This document shows positions 1 to 5,927 of a DNA stretch of 5,927 bases, in pieces (the first letter of the stretch is position 1; every line of letters begins with the position of its first letter). Source of the DNA: an uncultured Collinsella sp. GTDB lineage: Bacteria > Actinomycetota > Coriobacteriia > Coriobacteriales > Coriobacteriaceae. The translations under genes and the position numbers were made by a program. The stretch covers positions 1 through 5,927 of the forward strand of contig URWQ01000103.1 of assembly GCA_900551635.1 (NCBI GenBank), written 5' to 3'. A model generated the notes under the pieces. It had not been told where the DNA came from. It worked only from the letters and a program-made list of their open reading frames with translations, and made no database searches.

Positions 1-57
1 TGGGAGGCCAGGGCGCCGCTGACCGGTGGACGGCACCGAGCCGTGCGCTTGAACTGA
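1..57. other. Unassigned end of the upstream transcription unit
   Basis: These bases precede a strong terminator, so they are probably the 3' end of an upstream gene or RNA that begins outside the window. One + frame is open from base 1 to a TGA at 55-57, just before the terminator. Its short peptide matches nothing I recognise, and it uses AGG, CGA and GGA codons that are uncommon in the genes downstream. A small hairpin can form (CGGTG 24-28 with CACCG 34-38), so the 3' end of a structured RNA is equally possible. I cannot decide between these from 57 bases. Confidence 0.3.
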
Positions 58-58
58 G

Positions 59-90
59 AAGGGGGAGGCCTCGCGGACTCCCCCTTTTTT
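59..90 (+). terminator. Rho-independent terminator of the upstream unit
   Basis: A 7-bp G/C-rich stem (GGGGGAG 61-67 with CTCCCCC 78-84) encloses a 10-base loop, in which C69-C70 can also pair with G75-G76. It is followed directly by six T (85-90). A59-A60 can extend the stem by pairing with T85-T86. The T run on this strand only makes it a + strand terminator. It separates the upstream unit from the acpS operon, which therefore needs its own promoter. Confidence 0.9.
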
Positions 91-104
91 GCGTTTACGG
101 GCTT

Positions 105-134
105 TTGTCTCACATAGTAGCTGTGTTTTATAAC
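105..134 (+). promoter_or_regulatory. Candidate upstream promoter (P1) for the acpS operon
   Basis: A -35-like TTGTCT (105-110) and a -10-like TATAAC (129-134, five of six matches to TATAAT) are separated by 18 bases. Initiation would fall near 141, giving a leader of about 60 bases before acpS. The spacer carries an imperfect inverted repeat, CACA-N7-TGTG (111-125), which could be an operator but may be chance. The assignment rests on consensus matching only. Confidence 0.45.
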
Positions 135-140
135 CCTCGT

Positions 141-170
141 TTGTCGCATCTTCTGTGAACGGGCTACAAT
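141..170 (+). promoter_or_regulatory. Candidate main promoter (P2) for the acpS operon
   Basis: TTGTCG (141-146) and TACAAT (165-170, five of six matches to the -10 consensus) are separated by 18 bases. Initiation would fall near 177, leaving a leader of about 22 bases that holds the GGAGG ribosome binding site. It has the same design as P1, with the same TTGTC core and spacer length, 36 bases further on. It lies between the terminator and the first gene, and no other good promoter is evident within the operon. Confidence 0.6.
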
Positions 171-189
171 AACTTAGTCTGTGCGATAT

Positions 190-197
190 GGAGGTGA
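190..197 (+). promoter_or_regulatory. Ribosome binding site that decides the acpS start
   Basis: GGAGGTGA is a near-perfect complement of the 16S rRNA 3' end. GGAGG ends five bases before the ATG at 200. It overlaps the other in-frame ATG at 188, which has no comparable site and would lie only about 10 bases from the predicted P2 transcript start. The start at 200 is therefore preferred over the one at 188. Confidence 0.8.
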
Positions 198-199
198 AC

Positions 200-739
200 A
201 TGGCTGAAGCTGGTATCGGCGTTGATATCGTCGAGATTTCCCGTATGAAATCAATTCTTGAAAAGACGCCGTCGTTTGCTCGGCGTGTGTTTACCGAAGA
301 AGAGTGTGCGTATTGCGATGCATCATCGCGTCCCGCTGCTCACTATGCGAGCCGCTTTGCTTCGCGCGAGGCGGTGCTTAAAGCTCTCGGCACGGGTTTT
401 AGTCAAGGCGTGGGTCGCAAGGATGTTTCGGTAACGCGTGATAAACTCGGCAAACCGAAGGCGCTGCTTTCGGGCCGTGCGCTCGAGATCGCTCAAGAGC
501 TGGGTGTTGTTGAGGTCGCTCTTTCCATTACGCTTACAGGAGACTTAGCCGTTGCGAATGCCATCGCGATTACCGAAGATGCTCGGCCTAAGCCAAAAGA
601 TGAAAAGGTGAGCACTAAGAAACGCGTTGCGCAGACATTTAAAGAGGCTCGCTCTGTTTTAGATGAGCTTGAGCAGCTGCAGAATTCAGCATTGACGGAG
701 CACCTGGGCGATGCTTCGCAAGATACGCTAGGAGCATAG
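200..739 (+). CDS. acpS: Holo-[acyl-carrier-protein] synthase with C-terminal extension
   Basis: AcpS transfers 4'-phosphopantetheine from CoA to the conserved serine of apo-ACP, making the holo-ACP needed for fatty acid synthesis in the cytoplasm. Seen in the 179-aa product: GVDIVEI at residues 7-13 with the Mg-binding Asp (D9), FASREAVLKALGTG at 53-66 with the second metal ligand (E57), LGKP at 83-86, and the closing strand around 107-123. The enzyme core ends near residue 126, matching the usual length of about 120-125 aa. A further 53 residues, rich in Lys, Glu and Asp and probably helical at 141-166, have no counterpart in typical AcpS. The histidine seen in some homologues in the last strand (SITH) is Leu here, but that position varies in the family. 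The start at 200 is chosen for its strong GGAGG. It is the first gene of the operon, and its TAG directly abuts the nnr ATG. Confidence 0.93.
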   Translation: MAEAGIGVDIVEISRMKSILEKTPSFARRVFTEEECAYCDASSRPAAHYASRFASREAVLKALGTGFSQGVGRKDVSVTRDKLGKPKALLSGRALEIAQELGVVEVALSITLTGDLAVANAIAITEDARPKPKDEKVSTKKRVAQTFKEARSVLDELEQLQNSALTEHLGDASQDTLGA

Positions 740-926
740 ATGAAACCGGTTTTGAGTACCGAAGAAGTCGTTCGTCTCGAGGATATCATCGAACGCGAAG
801 GGACTTCGAAGGCCGAGCTTATGGAGCTAGCGGGTGAGTTTGCCGCCAACGAGGTCTTGAAGCTCAATCCCGATCGGGTTCTCGTTCTGGTCGGTTTTGG
901 TAATAATGGCGGCGACGGTTGGGTTG

Positions 927-938
927 CCCCCCGATATT
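927..938 (+). other. Frameshift site in nnr
   Basis: The reading frame of nnr changes by +1 inside this stretch, which holds a run of six C (927-932) followed by GATATT. The preceding codons encode GNNGGDGWVA and the next frame resumes with LSHKGVDVDI. Dropping one T of T937-T938 gives a junction reading ARYL-like (VAPRYLSH), which fits the family pattern GDG-x-VAAR better. Dropping one C gives VAPDILSH. The original frame stops at 947-949 and the second frame has no plausible start near the break. Confidence 0.85.
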
Positions 939-2340
939 CTGAGCCATAAGGGTGTGGACGTCGATATCGTTTCTCCGGTTGAGCCGGATGAGATTCCTGC
1001 TGCTCTGGCACGTCATGTTGCTCGTCGTACTGCCGGCCGCGATGTGCACGTTTGCGTCGGCCCCTCGCGTGACGAACTCGAGGTTTTGATCGATAAGGCC
1101 GATGTTGTTGTCGATGCCATTTTTGGTACCGGTTTTCACGGGAACCTGCGTGCGCCGTTCTCCATCTGGATTCCTACCGTCAATGAATGCGCCGACTGTG
1201 TCGTATCCATTGATGTCCCCTCGGGCCTGAATGCCGAGACGGGCGTTGTTGATGATGACTGCATTCGTGCCGAGCATACGGTGACGATGATTGCGCCCAA
1301 GATTGGTTTGTATAGCGCTGATGGCCCTGAGTATGCTGGCGATTTGATCTGCGGCAATCTTTACGACCGTCTTGACGAGGTCATCGATGATGTCGACCAC
1401 GCCGCCGAGATTGTCGAGCCCGGTGACTTAGTTGATTACTTTGCTCCACTACCTACGAATATCGATAAGTATTCCCGTGGCTCTGTGCTTATTGTCGCCG
1501 GATCTGCGCAATATCCTGGTGCTGCCATTATGGCGGCCAAGTCTGCAGCTCGCGCGGGTGCTGGTTACGTGGCAGTCGCGGCTCCTGACGCCTGCGCCAA
1601 TCTTATTCGCATGGCACTTCCTTCGATTCCCGTCTTTGCTATTCCGTCTGATTCCCGCGGCTCCTTTGGCGCCGCTGCGCGCATGACTGTGTGCGAGATT
1701 GCAAAGAAGTACAGCTGTGTACTGTGCGGTCCCGGTATGACGACATCTGCCGGCGCTATGCAGGTGGTTTCGGGCTTGCTCGAGCTTGATGTGCCGCTTA
1801 TCTTGGACGCCGATGCACTCAACTGCCTTGCTAAGATTGCCATTGACGGTATTGATAGTAATCCCGAGATGTATCGTCGCGAGCAGCCGTTGGTTATGAC
1901 GCCGCACTATCGTGAGCTTTCGCGTCTGGTTGCCGGTGACGAGGTGAACGACCTTGGTACCGCGATTGCGGCCGCGCAGAAGGTTGTCTGGGCTGCGGGC
2001 TCCGACAATCTGGTGGTCATTGCCAAGGGCCCGACGACGGCTATCTGTGGCGTTGAGCGTGTGCTGCTGCCGCTCTCGGGTCCGGCTTCTCTGGCAACTG
2101 CCGGTTCGGGTGATGTTCTCGCGGGTATTTTGGCCGGCACGCTTGCCACCATGCGCGACGAGATGGATCGTTGGGAGTTGCTGTATTCGTACGCTGTCGC
2201 ACTTCACAGCTACGCCGGTTTTGCCGCGGCGACGGAGTATGGTGAGAAGAGCGTTATCGCGACCGATCTTATCGACTTGATCGGTCCTGCCATGGAACTG
2301 GCGGCAAAGGATGCGCTCGAAGATCTGGGAATCATGGACG

Positions 2341-2345
2341 AAGGG
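2341..2345 (+). promoter_or_regulatory. Distant, weak ribosome binding site of alr
   Basis: AAGGG lies 14 bases before the alr ATG, much further than the five-base spacing seen for acpS, nnr, the glycosylase gene and tsaE. No better site is closer. The nnr TAA (2355-2357) is only two bases from the alr ATG. Alr translation is therefore probably coupled to ribosomes finishing nnr. The coupling is inferred from spacing. Confidence 0.4.
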
Positions 2346-2359
2346 TCGGATGACTAATC

Positions 2360-3505
2360 ATGAATAAAGCCGATTTGACGCGCTGGTCCTGGGTCGAGAT
2401 CGACCGCGGGGCGCTCCGTCGCAACACGAGGGCCTATAAGAACTTGTTGAATCCACGTCAGCGCCTGTGTTGCGTGGTCAAGGCCGATGCTTATGGTCAT
2501 GGAGCTGTTGAGTGCGCCAAGATCATGTATTCGGCCGGTGCCGACATGTTTGCCGTGGCGACGGTTAACGAGGGCGTTGAGCTCCGACAGGGCGGGATTA
2601 CGAAGCCCATCCTCATCCTAAGCGAGCCGCCTATCGAGGCCATTCCGACGTTGCTCGAGTTTGATATCATGCCCTCGGTCTATACGTCTGATTTTGCTCT
2701 TGCGTATGGCGAATGTGCCGTCGCGGCGGGCAAGGTGGGCAAGTATCATCTCGCCATCGAGACGGGCATGAACCGCATTGGCGTACATTACACGCAGGTG
2801 CTCGACTTTGTCCGCGGTATTAATTTCCACCGCGGTATTCAGTGCGACGGCGTATTTACGCACTTCGCCACGGCCGATGAACCTTCGGGCTGGGACTACA
2901 AACTGCAGTGTCAGCGCTTTACCGAGGCCGTTCAGGCCATTAAGGATGCGGGCTTTGAGTGCGGTATCGTGCACTGCGCCAACACGCCGTCCTCGATGCT
3001 CGACCCCTCGATGCATTTTGATATGATTCGCGCCGGCGTTGGCTTGTATGGCATGCAGCCGTGCGAGCTGAGTGGCCGCGTGATGCAGCTTGATCCCGTT
3101 ATGAGCGTCCATGCGCGCGTGACGCGCGTGGCACACCCTGCGATGGGTGAGGGCGTGGGCTACGGCTTTACCTACCGCGTACCGCGTACGCGCGTTCAGA
3201 TCTGCACGCTGCCGATTGGTTATGCCGACGGCCTATCGCGTACGCTTTCCAATCGTATGGATGTGCTGTATCGCGGCGAGCGCGTGCATCAGGTTGGCAA
3301 TATCTGCATGGACCAGTTTATGGTCGCCATTCAGTCCAACCCGGCACACGAGATTCCCGAGGCCGAGTATGGTGACGAGATGATTATTGTCGGCCGCGAT
3401 GGCGATGCCGGGATCACTATGGACGAGATGGCCCGACTGCGCGGAACGATTAACTACGAGGTCGCCTGCGGCTTTGGCATGCGTCTCGACAAGGTCTACG
3501 TGTAG
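2360..3505 (+). CDS. alr: Alanine racemase (PLP-dependent)
   Basis: Alr interconverts L- and D-alanine in the cytoplasm, supplying D-Ala for peptidoglycan. The 381-aa product has the normal family length, with an N-terminal PLP-binding barrel and a C-terminal beta domain. Seen: VVKADAYGHG 39-48 with the PLP lysine K41 and Y45; HCAN 205-208 and RAGVGLYG 224-231, which contact the cofactor; GVGYGFTY 265-272 with the likely second catalytic base Y268; GYADGLSR 287-294; CMDQ 316-319; INYE 364-367. Compared with the Geobacillus enzyme, the position of carbamylated Lys129 is Ala (A132 in LAIETGMNRIG) while the partner arginine remains (R139), and the phosphate-binding Ser is Thr (T209). The ATG two bases after nnr is the only suitable start, because conserved sequence begins about ten residues later. 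It could have altered or broader substrate range, but alanine racemase is the best call. Confidence 0.94.
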   Translation: MNKADLTRWSWVEIDRGALRRNTRAYKNLLNPRQRLCCVVKADAYGHGAVECAKIMYSAGADMFAVATVNEGVELRQGGITKPILILSEPPIEAIPTLLEFDIMPSVYTSDFALAYGECAVAAGKVGKYHLAIETGMNRIGVHYTQVLDFVRGINFHRGIQCDGVFTHFATADEPSGWDYKLQCQRFTEAVQAIKDAGFECGIVHCANTPSSMLDPSMHFDMIRAGVGLYGMQPCELSGRVMQLDPVMSVHARVTRVAHPAMGEGVGYGFTYRVPRTRVQICTLPIGYADGLSRTLSNRMDVLYRGERVHQVGNICMDQFMVAIQSNPAHEIPEAEYGDEMIIVGRDGDAGITMDEMARLRGTINYEVACGFGMRLDKVYV

Positions 3506-3513
3506 GAGCCGCT

Positions 3514-4134
3514 ATGGGCGTCATGCACATCCCCGGCCATACCCATCAGGCACCACGTGAGGTCGCACTCGAGGAAATTGAGGCCGTTCTGGGCGATTGT
3601 CACCTCTGCCAGCTCTACCAGTCGCGTTACAATATCGTGTTTGGCGTGGGAAACCCCCGCGCTCGTGTGATGTTTATTGGCGAGGCGCCGGGCCGCAATG
3701 AGGATTTGCAGGGCGAGCCCTTTGTGGGGGCGGCAGGCGAGGACCTCAACGGCATTTTGTCGCTGGCGGGGCTCAAACGCGAAGACGTCTACATTGCCAA
3801 CGTGCTTAAGTGCCGCCCGCCGGGAAACCGCAATCCACGTCCCGAGGAAGTGCTGGCTTGCTCGCCGTTTTTGCGTGAGCAGATTCGAAGCATCTGGCCC
3901 GATATTATCGTGACGCTCGGCAACCCCGCGACGCACTTTGTGCTTAAGACCGAGATTGGCATTACTAAGCTGCGCGGCAGGTTCCACCAGATGGGGCATT
4001 TTGTAGTAATGCCCACGTTCCATCCGGCAGCAGCGCTACGCAATCCGGCGTGGCAGGAACTGCTGGAGGAAGACTTTAAGATGCTGGGCGACTATCTGGA
4101 GCGACATCCCGCACCAGAGGACGCCTCGGAATAA
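3514..4134 (+). CDS. Family 4 uracil-DNA glycosylase (4Fe-4S)
   Basis: This enzyme removes uracil from DNA, arising by cytosine deamination or dUMP misincorporation, and starts base excision repair. The 206-aa product shows the family 4 pattern rather than the Ung family 1 pattern. It has four cysteines placed to hold an iron-sulfur cluster (C29 and C32 in DCHLCQLY, C100 in LKCRPP, C116 in LACSPF), the active-site motif GEAPG at 56-60 followed by ED-x2-GEPFVGAAG, KCRPPGNRNP 99-108, TLGNPA 134-139, and the second motif HPAAALRNP 170-178. Length is typical for the family, apart from an N-terminal stretch of about 20 residues before the first conserved helix. AGGAG at 3504-3508, five bases before the ATG, overlaps the alr stop codon. 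Older annotation called such proteins phage SPO1 DNA polymerase-related. Its placement between alr and tsaE is the least expected part of the operon. Confidence 0.92.
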   Translation: MGVMHIPGHTHQAPREVALEEIEAVLGDCHLCQLYQSRYNIVFGVGNPRARVMFIGEAPGRNEDLQGEPFVGAAGEDLNGILSLAGLKREDVYIANVLKCRPPGNRNPRPEEVLACSPFLREQIRSIWPDIIVTLGNPATHFVLKTEIGITKLRGRFHQMGHFVVMPTFHPAAALRNPAWQELLEEDFKMLGDYLERHPAPEDASE

Positions 4135-4146
4135 TAAGGAGCATAT

Positions 4147-4653
4147 ATGTCCCTGGAGCGCCTGGGGGTAGGTACTTACAAAACGACTTGCGCTGCCGAT
4201 ACGGAGTACTTTGGCGAGCTAATTGCACCGTGCCTTGAGGACGGCGATGTGCTCATCCTGACCGGTGGCCTGGGGGTGGGCAAAACTCACTTTACCAAGG
4301 GCGTCTCGCGCGGGCTGGGCGATGGGCATATGGTTACGAGCCCTACGTTTGCGCTCATGGCCGTTCACGATCAGGGCCGTATTCCGCTGTTTCACTTTGA
4401 TCTATACCGCCTGGAGCATGCCTACGAGCTCGAGGATACGGGCATTTTCGATGTGCTGGGCTATGAGGGTGCTTGCCTGCTGGAATGGGGTGAACAATTC
4501 CAAGACGAGCTGACGGATGAGTATCTTTCGGTGACGCTCAAGCGTGATGAGGGCGACAGCGATGTGCGAACGATAACGCTCGAGGCGCACGGTGACCGCG
4601 CAATGGAGCTTTCCCATTTGATTGATAAGGCTGTACAAGATGAGCTTGCATAA
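4147..4653 (+). CDS. tsaE: tRNA t6A biosynthesis ATPase TsaE
   Basis: TsaE is the P-loop ATPase that works with TsaB and TsaD to attach threonylcarbamoyl to A37 of tRNAs reading ANN codons, using threonylcarbamoyl-AMP made by TsaC. The 168-aa product has Walker A GGLGVGKT at 40-47, the switch-like SPTFAL at 65-70, HFDLYRL at 83-89, and the conserved EWGE at 113-116, all in family order and spacing. The length is at the upper end of the usual range because of an acidic C-terminal stretch. AAGGAG at 4136-4141 lies five bases before the ATG. The gene overlaps the start of the tsaB-rimI gene by 14 bases, consistent with coupled synthesis of two partners in the same complex. Confidence 0.95.
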   Translation: MSLERLGVGTYKTTCAADTEYFGELIAPCLEDGDVLILTGGLGVGKTHFTKGVSRGLGDGHMVTSPTFALMAVHDQGRIPLFHFDLYRLEHAYELEDTGIFDVLGYEGACLLEWGEQFQDELTDEYLSVTLKRDEGDSDVRTITLEAHGDRAMELSHLIDKAVQDELA

Positions 4654-5927
4654 CGACAACGCGCTGGTGGTGGCGCTCGATACTTCGACCGACATGCTTG
4701 CCTGCGCGGCAAGCTGGATTGATGGGCAGACGGGCGAGACGAAGCTCGTGAGTGGCGACCACATGTGTCGCCGTCACGCCAACGTTGAGCTCGTGAATAC
4801 CGTTGATGGCGTGCTGGCTCAAGCCGGTCTGGATCGCAGCGATGTTGGTTACTACGTGGTCGGCCGCGGCCCGGGGTCGTTTACGGGTGTGCGCATCGGC
4901 ATCTCCACTGCCAAGGGCCTCGCGCGCGGTGCCAATGTTCCGCTGCTGGGCGTGTCGACGCTCGACGCTTGCGCTTGGACGGCGTGGAAGGCTGGCGTGC
5001 GCGGCAAGCTTGGTATCTTGGCCGATGCTATGCGCGGTGAGGTATATCCGGCGCTGTATATGCTGGTCGATGAGGGTCCCGAGCGTCAATTTGAGCGCGA
5101 ACACGTGGTCAAGGCCGCCGTGGCGCTCGATGAGTGGCGCCAAGCAGCGGACTGGGACCAGGTTCAGCTGACCGGTGACGGTCTCGTGCGCTATGGCAAG
5201 CTGCTGGGTGAGGACGAGACCGCCCGCTGCGTGGAGCGCGACCTGTGGTGGCCTTCGGGCGAGGGCTTGCTGCTCGCGCACGCTGCGGGTGACGGCGATC
5301 CGGCTCGCGTCCTGCCGATTTACACGCGCCTTTCTGATGCCGAGGAAAACGAGCGCAAGCGTCTTGGTCTTGCCGAGAGTGCGCAGAGCGAAATTACGGG
5401 TGTTGCCGATGAACTCGCCGGTCGTCATCTGCAGTTCCGTCCCATGGGCGCGGCGGATGCCGAGGGCACGAGCGCGCTGGAGGCTGCCTGCTTTGAAGGT
5501 GCCGGACACGAGGCGTGGACGCCGGGCATGTTCCTGTCCGAACTGGGCGAGGACGTCGCTGCGCCGCGTAGTTGGTGGGTGGCACACGACGACGGCAAGC
5601 TGCTGGGCCTTGCCGGCGGTATGGTCGTGGACGGTGATGTGCAGATTCTGGATGTCGCCGTCGACCCGGCACATCGCCGCGAGGGCATTGCCCGCAAGCT
5701 GCTGTCGCACGTGAGCTATGATGCCCAGATGCTCGGCTGCACCACGGCTTCGCTCGAGGTCGAGGACGGTAACGAGGGGGCGATCGCGCTTTATAACGCT
5801 CTGGGCTTTACCGAGGCTGGCCGTCGCCGCGGCTACTACGGTGTCGGCAAGGATGCCATTGTCATGACGGCTCCGCTGCCCCTGGTGCTTCCGGTCGACA
5901 ATGCTTCGCCCGAGCCGACGGCGGGAG
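4640..5927 (+). CDS. tsaB-rimI: TsaB-RimI fusion protein, 3' end outside window
   Basis: One uninterrupted frame of 429 codons joins two proteins. Residues about 7-230 are TsaB, the inactive ASKHA-fold partner that pairs with TsaD in t6A37 synthesis: ALDTST 12-17, RRHANVELV 44-52, and the signature RGPGSFTGVRIG 76-87 followed by AKGLA 91-95 and GVSTLDA 104-110. Residues about 263-412 are RimI, the GNAT acetyltransferase that acetylates the N-terminal alanine of ribosomal protein S18: FRPM 266-269, AWTPGMFLSEL 292-302, the acetyl-CoA loop HRREGIARKLL 345-355, LEVEDGNEGAIALYNALGF 372-390, and RRGYY 396-400. E373 and Y385 match E. coli RimI E103 and Y115. A linker of about 30 residues joins the domains. 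After RimI there is a Pro-rich tail (413-429) with no stop before the edge, so the protein continues. The ATG at 4640 is preceded by AAGG at 4627-4630. Confidence 0.93.
   Translation, partial: MSLHNDNALVVALDTSTDMLACAASWIDGQTGETKLVSGDHMCRRHANVELVNTVDGVLAQAGLDRSDVGYYVVGRGPGSFTGVRIGISTAKGLARGANVPLLGVSTLDACAWTAWKAGVRGKLGILADAMRGEVYPALYMLVDEGPERQFEREHVVKAAVALDEWRQAADWDQVQLTGDGLVRYGKLLGEDETARCVERDLWWPSGEGLLLAHAAGDGDPARVLPIYTRLSDAEENERKRLGLAESAQSEITGVADELAGRHLQFRPMGAADAEGTSALEAACFEGAGHEAWTPGMFLSELGEDVAAPRSWWVAHDDGKLLGLAGGMVVDGDVQILDVAVDPAHRREGIARKLLSHVSYDAQMLGCTTASLEVEDGNEGAIALYNALGFTEAGRRRGYYGVGKDAIVMTAPLPLVLPVDNASPEPTAG

Larger units (their letters stand above)
740..2357 (+). pseudogene. nnr: Bifunctional NAD(P)HX epimerase/dehydratase, frameshifted
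   Basis: The intact enzyme repairs hydrated NADH/NADPH (NAD(P)HX). The N-terminal YjeF/NnrE domain epimerises R and S forms, and the C-terminal ribokinase-like NnrD domain dehydrates S-NAD(P)HX using ADP or ATP. Starting at 740 (AGGAG at 730-734), the first frame gives 69 residues ending at TAA 947-949. The rest continues in the +1 frame to TAA 2355-2357. Joining the frames by skipping one base near 938 gives 538 aa, about normal for the bifunctional protein. In that joined numbering I see GNNGGDG 54-60, DAIFGTG 125-131 and IDVPSGLNAETG 157-168 (NnrE), then VAGSAQYPGAA 252-262, CGPG 329-332, LDADALN 355-361, TPHYRE 387-392 and AGSGDVLAG 454-462 with the likely catalytic D458 (NnrD). No other damage is seen. 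The gene could be a recent mutant, a sequencing error, or read by ribosomal frameshifting. The product call is firm; its functional state is not. Confidence 0.88.

Noticed and set aside
3..155. Open + frame crossing the terminator from base 3
   Set aside because: It would read through the terminator hairpin, T run and promoter region, and its translation shows no recognisable domain.
121..183. Three CTGTG copies at 121, 153 and 179 as a regulatory repeat
   Set aside because: Five-base matches at uneven spacing (32 and 26 bases) in a short region are easily chance.
188..199. acpS start at ATG 188
   Set aside because: The GGAGGTGA ribosome binding site overlaps this codon and is correctly spaced for ATG 200. 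The four extra residues lie outside the family pattern.
345..355. RimI acetyl-CoA loop RREGIA (residues 345-355 of the fusion, about bases 5672-5704) as a defective site
   Set aside because: The GNAT loop pattern R/Q-x-x-G-x-G/A allows Ala at the last position, and the catalytic Glu and Tyr are kept, so there is no sign of inactivation. The coordinates given are residue numbers of the fusion protein.
897..938. Separate NnrD gene starting at TTG 897 or ATG 906
   Set aside because: In this frame the first residues do not match NnrE, while the overlapping 740 frame encodes the conserved GNNGGDG there. The second frame becomes homologous only from about 939, in the middle of the NnrE domain, so this is a broken gene and not an independent start.
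1449..2207. Minus-strand open frame (252 codons) opposite nnr
   Set aside because: The + strand here encodes NnrD with its full motif set. The antisense product is Arg/His/Asn-rich with no domain, and no ribosome binding site was seen.
4538..5710. Long minus-strand open frame (390 codons)
   Set aside because: It lies opposite tsaE and the tsaB-rimI frame, which carry clear family motifs. The antisense translation is rich in His, Arg and Ala with no recognisable motif, as expected of a shadow frame in G/C-biased genes.

Overview
The window is a stretch of a bacterial chromosome that reads like an actinobacterial genome of the Coriobacteriia type, perhaps Collinsella or a relative. This identification is an inference. 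It rests on moderately high G+C coding sequence with strong G/C bias at third positions, on the gene order acpS - nnr - alr - (uracil-DNA glycosylase) - tsaE - tsaB/rimI, which resembles the actinobacterial nnr/alr/tsaE/tsaB/rimI/tsaD neighbourhood, and on the fused tsaB-rimI gene. No rRNA or other taxonomic marker is present.

Layout. Bases 1-57 are the unidentified end of an upstream transcription unit, closed by a clear rho-independent terminator (59-90). Bases 91-187 are a short regulatory stretch with two similarly built sigma-70-type promoters (-10 boxes at 129-134 and 165-170). From base 200 to the right edge everything lies on the + strand in one very tight operon. Successive genes are 0, 2, 8 and 12 bases apart, then overlap by 14 bases, with no internal terminator: acpS (holo-ACP synthase, 200-739), nnr (NAD(P)HX epimerase/dehydratase, 740-2357, frameshifted), alr (alanine racemase, 2360-3505), a family 4 uracil-DNA glycosylase (3514-4134), tsaE (4147-4653), and a tsaB-rimI fusion (4640 to the edge, incomplete).

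The operon bundles housekeeping functions: activation of acyl carrier protein, repair of hydrated NAD(P)H, D-alanine for peptidoglycan, removal of uracil from DNA, tRNA t6A37 modification (TsaE, TsaB), and N-terminal acetylation of a ribosomal protein (RimI). No mobile element, CRISPR array, tRNA gene or defence system is visible, and I found no convincing new multi-gene system.

The points worth a second look are: a single-base +1 frameshift directly after the conserved GNNGGDG motif of nnr, followed by 1.4 kb of undamaged frame; the consequences of that break for coupled downstream genes; a TsaB-RimI fusion whose Pro-rich tail runs off the window and may lead into TsaD; an alanine racemase in which the usual carbamylated lysine is alanine; and a roughly 53-residue charged tail on AcpS.
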